DNA of 6,715 bases from Patescibacteria group bacterium (GTDB taxonomy: Bacteria; Patescibacteriota; WWE3; UBA101185; UBA10185): positions 1 through 6,715 of the forward strand of contig JAHIRX010000016.1 in NCBI GenBank assembly GCA_018818485.1, given 5' to 3'. The notes beneath the pieces are model-generated. The model made no database searches, had not been told where the DNA came from, and was given only the letters and a program-made list of their open reading frames with translations. The position numbers and the translations under genes were made by a program. Every line of letters starts with the position of its first letter. Position 1 is the stretch's first letter. Shown here one piece after another: positions 4,965 to 6,715 of the stretch.

Positions 4965-5801
4965 GTGAACATTCCGGATTCAAACAAATCACTGCAAAGA
5001 AGAGTCACCAAACTAGCTACAAATAGTGGGGTATTAAGAAATGGTGGAACAATTAGATTTTTTGACTTTCTCAGGAAAAATGAGAGGGTGTATAGATGGT
5101 TTCTAAGAAAACATCAGAGATTTCTCGAAAGGCACGAGATCAAAAACTTTAAAAATGTAATTAAACCAGGTATGACGGTTTTAGATATTGGGGCAAATTC
5201 TGGAACTTTTACATATTTTGTTTCTACTATGGTTGGTGATGAGGGTAAGGTCTACGCATTTGAGCCAGAACCAGCCAACTACAAAGCTTTAGATAGATTA
5301 GTGAAATCTAAAAACCTTCAAAATGTAAAAACATACAATGTAGCTTTATCTTCAAAACAAGGTACAGAAACGCTATTTGTAGATAAACTTAGTCCTGGAA
5401 GTCATTCCTTTGCTGAGGATAATTTAATATCTGCCACTAAAAATGGAATAGAGGTACAAACTACAACTTTAGATAGTGTTTTAGCTGCTAATGGTAGAGT
5501 TGATATTATTAAAATTGATGTACAGGGGGCAGAAGGAATGGTATTTGAAGGGGGACAAAAACTTCTTCAACAGGAAGGTCCTATTTCTATATTTTTAGAG
5601 TTTTGGCCAGGTGGTATGAAAAAACTTGGAACAGATCCCATTAGATTCCTTCAATCTTTTACAGACAACGGGTTTAACATAAGTATTCTGGATAAGGGAT
5701 CAGATGGAAAAGTTAGGGTAACTATTAAAGACATAGAAAAACTAATTAGTAGCTGGTCTGATAATACAGACTACACAAATATTCTTCTTGAAAAACACTA
5801 G
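4965..5801 (+). CDS. FkbM family SAM-dependent methyltransferase
   Basis: The 278-aa product has a class-I Rossmann methyltransferase domain of the FkbM type, commonly acting on O-groups of sugars, glycans or secondary metabolites; the substrate here is unknown. Motif I VLDIGANSG (72-80) binds S-adenosylmethionine. FEPEP (99-103) carries the acidic residue after strand 2. KIDVQGAE (183-190) is the characteristic FkbM motif after strand 4, and IFLEFWPGG follows. A basic N-terminal helical region (about 35-60) precedes the domain. The only starts after the in-frame stop at 4935 are GTG 4959 and GTG 4965. I prefer 4965 because a -10-like box ends 7 nt before it and neither has a Shine-Dalgarno site. 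Starting at 4959 would add two residues. The stop at 5799-5801 overlaps the shared terminator hairpin with the convergent neighbour. Confidence 0.85.
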   Translation: MNIPDSNKSLQRRVTKLATNSGVLRNGGTIRFFDFLRKNERVYRWFLRKHQRFLERHEIKNFKNVIKPGMTVLDIGANSGTFTYFVSTMVGDEGKVYAFEPEPANYKALDRLVKSKNLQNVKTYNVALSSKQGTETLFVDKLSPGSHSFAEDNLISATKNGIEVQTTTLDSVLAANGRVDIIKIDVQGAEGMVFEGGQKLLQQEGPISIFLEFWPGGMKKLGTDPIRFLQSFTDNGFNISILDKGSDGKVRVTIKDIEKLISSWSDNTDYTNILLEKH

Positions 5802-5827
5802 AACCGACTGGCTTTATAGCCGGTTCT
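5800..5827. terminator. Convergent hairpin between FkbM and the 118-aa gene
   Basis: AGAACC (5800-5805) pairs with GGTTCT (5822-5827), and GGC (5810-5812) with GCC (5819-5821), leaving a 4-base bulge. The two stop codons (5799-5801 and, on the minus strand, 5830-5828) sit at its two edges, so it probably ends both transcripts. The T-runs are weak, better on the minus strand where five T lie opposite 5791-5795. Confidence 0.65.
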
Positions 5828-6184
5828 TTAGTAAAAGTGTCCGTGATAGGTTGTTACAACAGTTTTGTCCCTTAGTATCTCCTCGATAACAGATTCTATG
5901 TCAACAGTTTTTCCATCAATTGCTCTTACGTAAGCAGATTTCTCGTACACCTCACACAAAGCGTAATCCTCTTCAAACCCCAAATTACGTAATGAGTAAC
6001 GCAAAATCAGATCCCCCACTACATCCCTTACTTCACTGGGGCACCTTTTAAATATTGAGGACAGGGCATTAATACGTTTCTCAAGTCGAAAGCCTACTAG
6101 TTTGTAGTTGAACTTGACAATCTTTGTGCCAAAAGATATATCTACGCAGGTTCTACTATCTAGGTAAACCTGTAGATTAATCAT
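5828..6184 (-). CDS. 118-aa protein of unknown function
   Basis: I do not recognise the family. The product is 118 aa and soluble, with no signal peptide or membrane helix. It begins with likely beta strands (MINLQVYLDSRTCVDISFGTKIVKFNYKLVGF). A helical middle follows (EKRINALSSIFKRCPSEVRDVVGDLILRYSLRNLGF). A second alpha/beta part ends in DIESVIEEILRDKTVVTTYHGHFY. Three cysteines are scattered with no CxxC pair. GAGGAG (minus strand, 6196-6191) lies 6 nt before the ATG at 6184, and a TATAAT box is upstream, so the gene is likely real. It is convergent with FkbM and divergent from the redoxin gene. Like the 88-aa gene it is a small Shine-Dalgarno-led reverse-strand gene, but no repeat flanks it. 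Confidence 0.7.
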   Translation of the reverse strand: MINLQVYLDSRTCVDISFGTKIVKFNYKLVGFRLEKRINALSSIFKRCPSEVRDVVGDLILRYSLRNLGFEEDYALCEVYEKSAYVRAIDGKTVDIESVIEEILRDKTVVTTYHGHFY

Positions 6185-6208
6185 TTGTTACTCCTCTCTC
6201 TGGTTTTT

Positions 6209-6218
6209 TGCTATTATA
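6209..6218. promoter_or_regulatory. Overlapping divergent -10 boxes of the 118-aa and redoxin genes
   Basis: On the plus strand TGCTATTAT (6209-6217) is an extended -10 box ending 9 bases before the redoxin ATG at 6227. On the minus strand the same bases read TATAAT (6218-6213), 17 bases before the Shine-Dalgarno site (6196-6191) of the 118-aa gene. The two polymerases would compete for the same DNA. Confidence 0.6.
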
Positions 6219-6226
6219 ACCTTAAT

Positions 6227-6715
6227 ATGTCACTAACTCCATCTACGATGTTACCTTTAGGTACAAAGGCTCCTAACTTTGGACTTCCCACTACTGAAGG
6301 TAAGAATATATCTCTTGGTGATTTCTCAGATAAAAAAGCACTAGTTATTATGTTTATTTGTAATCACTGTCCTTATGTTATTCATGTAAAAGAAGAATTA
6401 ATTAGAATAGCAAATGATTATATGGATAAAGATGTAGGTTTTATTGGAATTAACTCAAACGATCCAGATTATGAGAGTCTTGATAGCTTTGAAAACATGA
6501 AAAAAGAAAATTATCCTTTTCCTTATGCTTTTGATGAGACCCAAGAAATAGCTAAGGAATATAAAGCTGCTTGTACTCCAGATATTTATGTATTTAATAA
6601 TAAAAGAGAATTAGTTTATAGGGGACAACTTGATGATTCTAGACCAGGAAATGGTAAAGAACTCAATGGAAAAGATCTAAGAGGTGCCCTAGATACTATC
6701 TTGAAAAGTGAAGCA
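6227..6715 (+). CDS. Thioredoxin-fold redoxin (AhpC/TSA-type), 3' end outside window
   Basis: The visible 163 residues form a thioredoxin-like redoxin of the AhpC/TSA superfamily. LGTKAPNFGLPTTEGK (11-26) is the typical entry. FICNHCPYV (43-51) carries a CxxC-type pair, Cys45 and Cys48. CTPDIYVF (116-123) has the cis-Pro loop, Pro118. YRGQLDDSRPGNGK (131-144) is typical of thioredoxin family proteins of about 180-195 aa, so only the last few dozen residues should be missing. It is probably a cytoplasmic thiol oxidoreductase or peroxidase-like protein; there is no signal peptide and the partner is unknown. ATG 6227 is chosen over ATG 6248 because it follows the extended -10 box at leaderless spacing, and because neither has a Shine-Dalgarno site. 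Confidence 0.85.
   Translation, partial: MSLTPSTMLPLGTKAPNFGLPTTEGKNISLGDFSDKKALVIMFICNHCPYVIHVKEELIRIANDYMDKDVGFIGINSNDPDYESLDSFENMKKENYPFPYAFDETQEIAKEYKAACTPDIYVFNNKRELVYRGQLDDSRPGNGKELNGKDLRGALDTILKSEA

Noticed and set aside
5001..5010. AGAGTCACCA, similar to the repeat end
   Set aside because: It lies inside the FkbM coding sequence with no other repeat block beside it; a chance match.

Overview
The window is AT-rich and reads with the standard code (TGG for Trp, TGA used as a stop). It holds short, mostly unrelated bacterial genes: a divergent sortase, a YibE/F-like membrane protein, an FkbM methyltransferase and a stripped-down pyruvate kinase. Small protein sizes, low G+C, sortase plus YibE/F and tight gene packing would fit a Patescibacteria/CPR genome (for example a Microgenomates-like lineage). 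That assignment is inference; no rRNA or other marker is present. Shine-Dalgarno sites (AAGGAG, GAGGAG) precede four genes, while four others look leaderless.

Layout. Positions 1-354 hold the 3' end of a Cys-rich, probably secreted protein with a strong terminator. Between about 481 and 4945, genes of both orientations are separated by degenerate copies of one intergenic repeat, all in the same direction. Six copies end in a recognisable form of GTAGGGTCACCA, at 550, 1392, 1811, 2893, 4101 and 4945. Two more diverged copies flank the sortase gene (2980-3015 and 3831-3905). The units between repeats are: an S51-like peptidase with its own promoter and terminator (+); an 88-aa unknown with its own promoter and terminator (-); a YibE/F-like membrane protein (-); a short gene-free spacer; a sortase-like protein with terminator (+); a gene-free spacer; and a 236-aa mini pyruvate kinase (+). 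After the last copy come an FkbM-type methyltransferase (+), a convergent 118-aa unknown (-), and a divergent redoxin that runs off the window (+).

How the genes relate. No single pathway links them. The repeat-bounded, one-gene, promoter-carrying units in mixed orientation resemble a cassette array or an intergenic-repeat hotspot more than an operon. No integrase or transposase lies in the window, so mobility is a hypothesis. Four genes (YibE/F, pyruvate kinase-like, FkbM, redoxin) have an extended -10 box of the form TGnTAnnAT 6-9 bases before the start codon and no Shine-Dalgarno site, which suggests leaderless transcripts. The remaining complete genes have clear Shine-Dalgarno sites.
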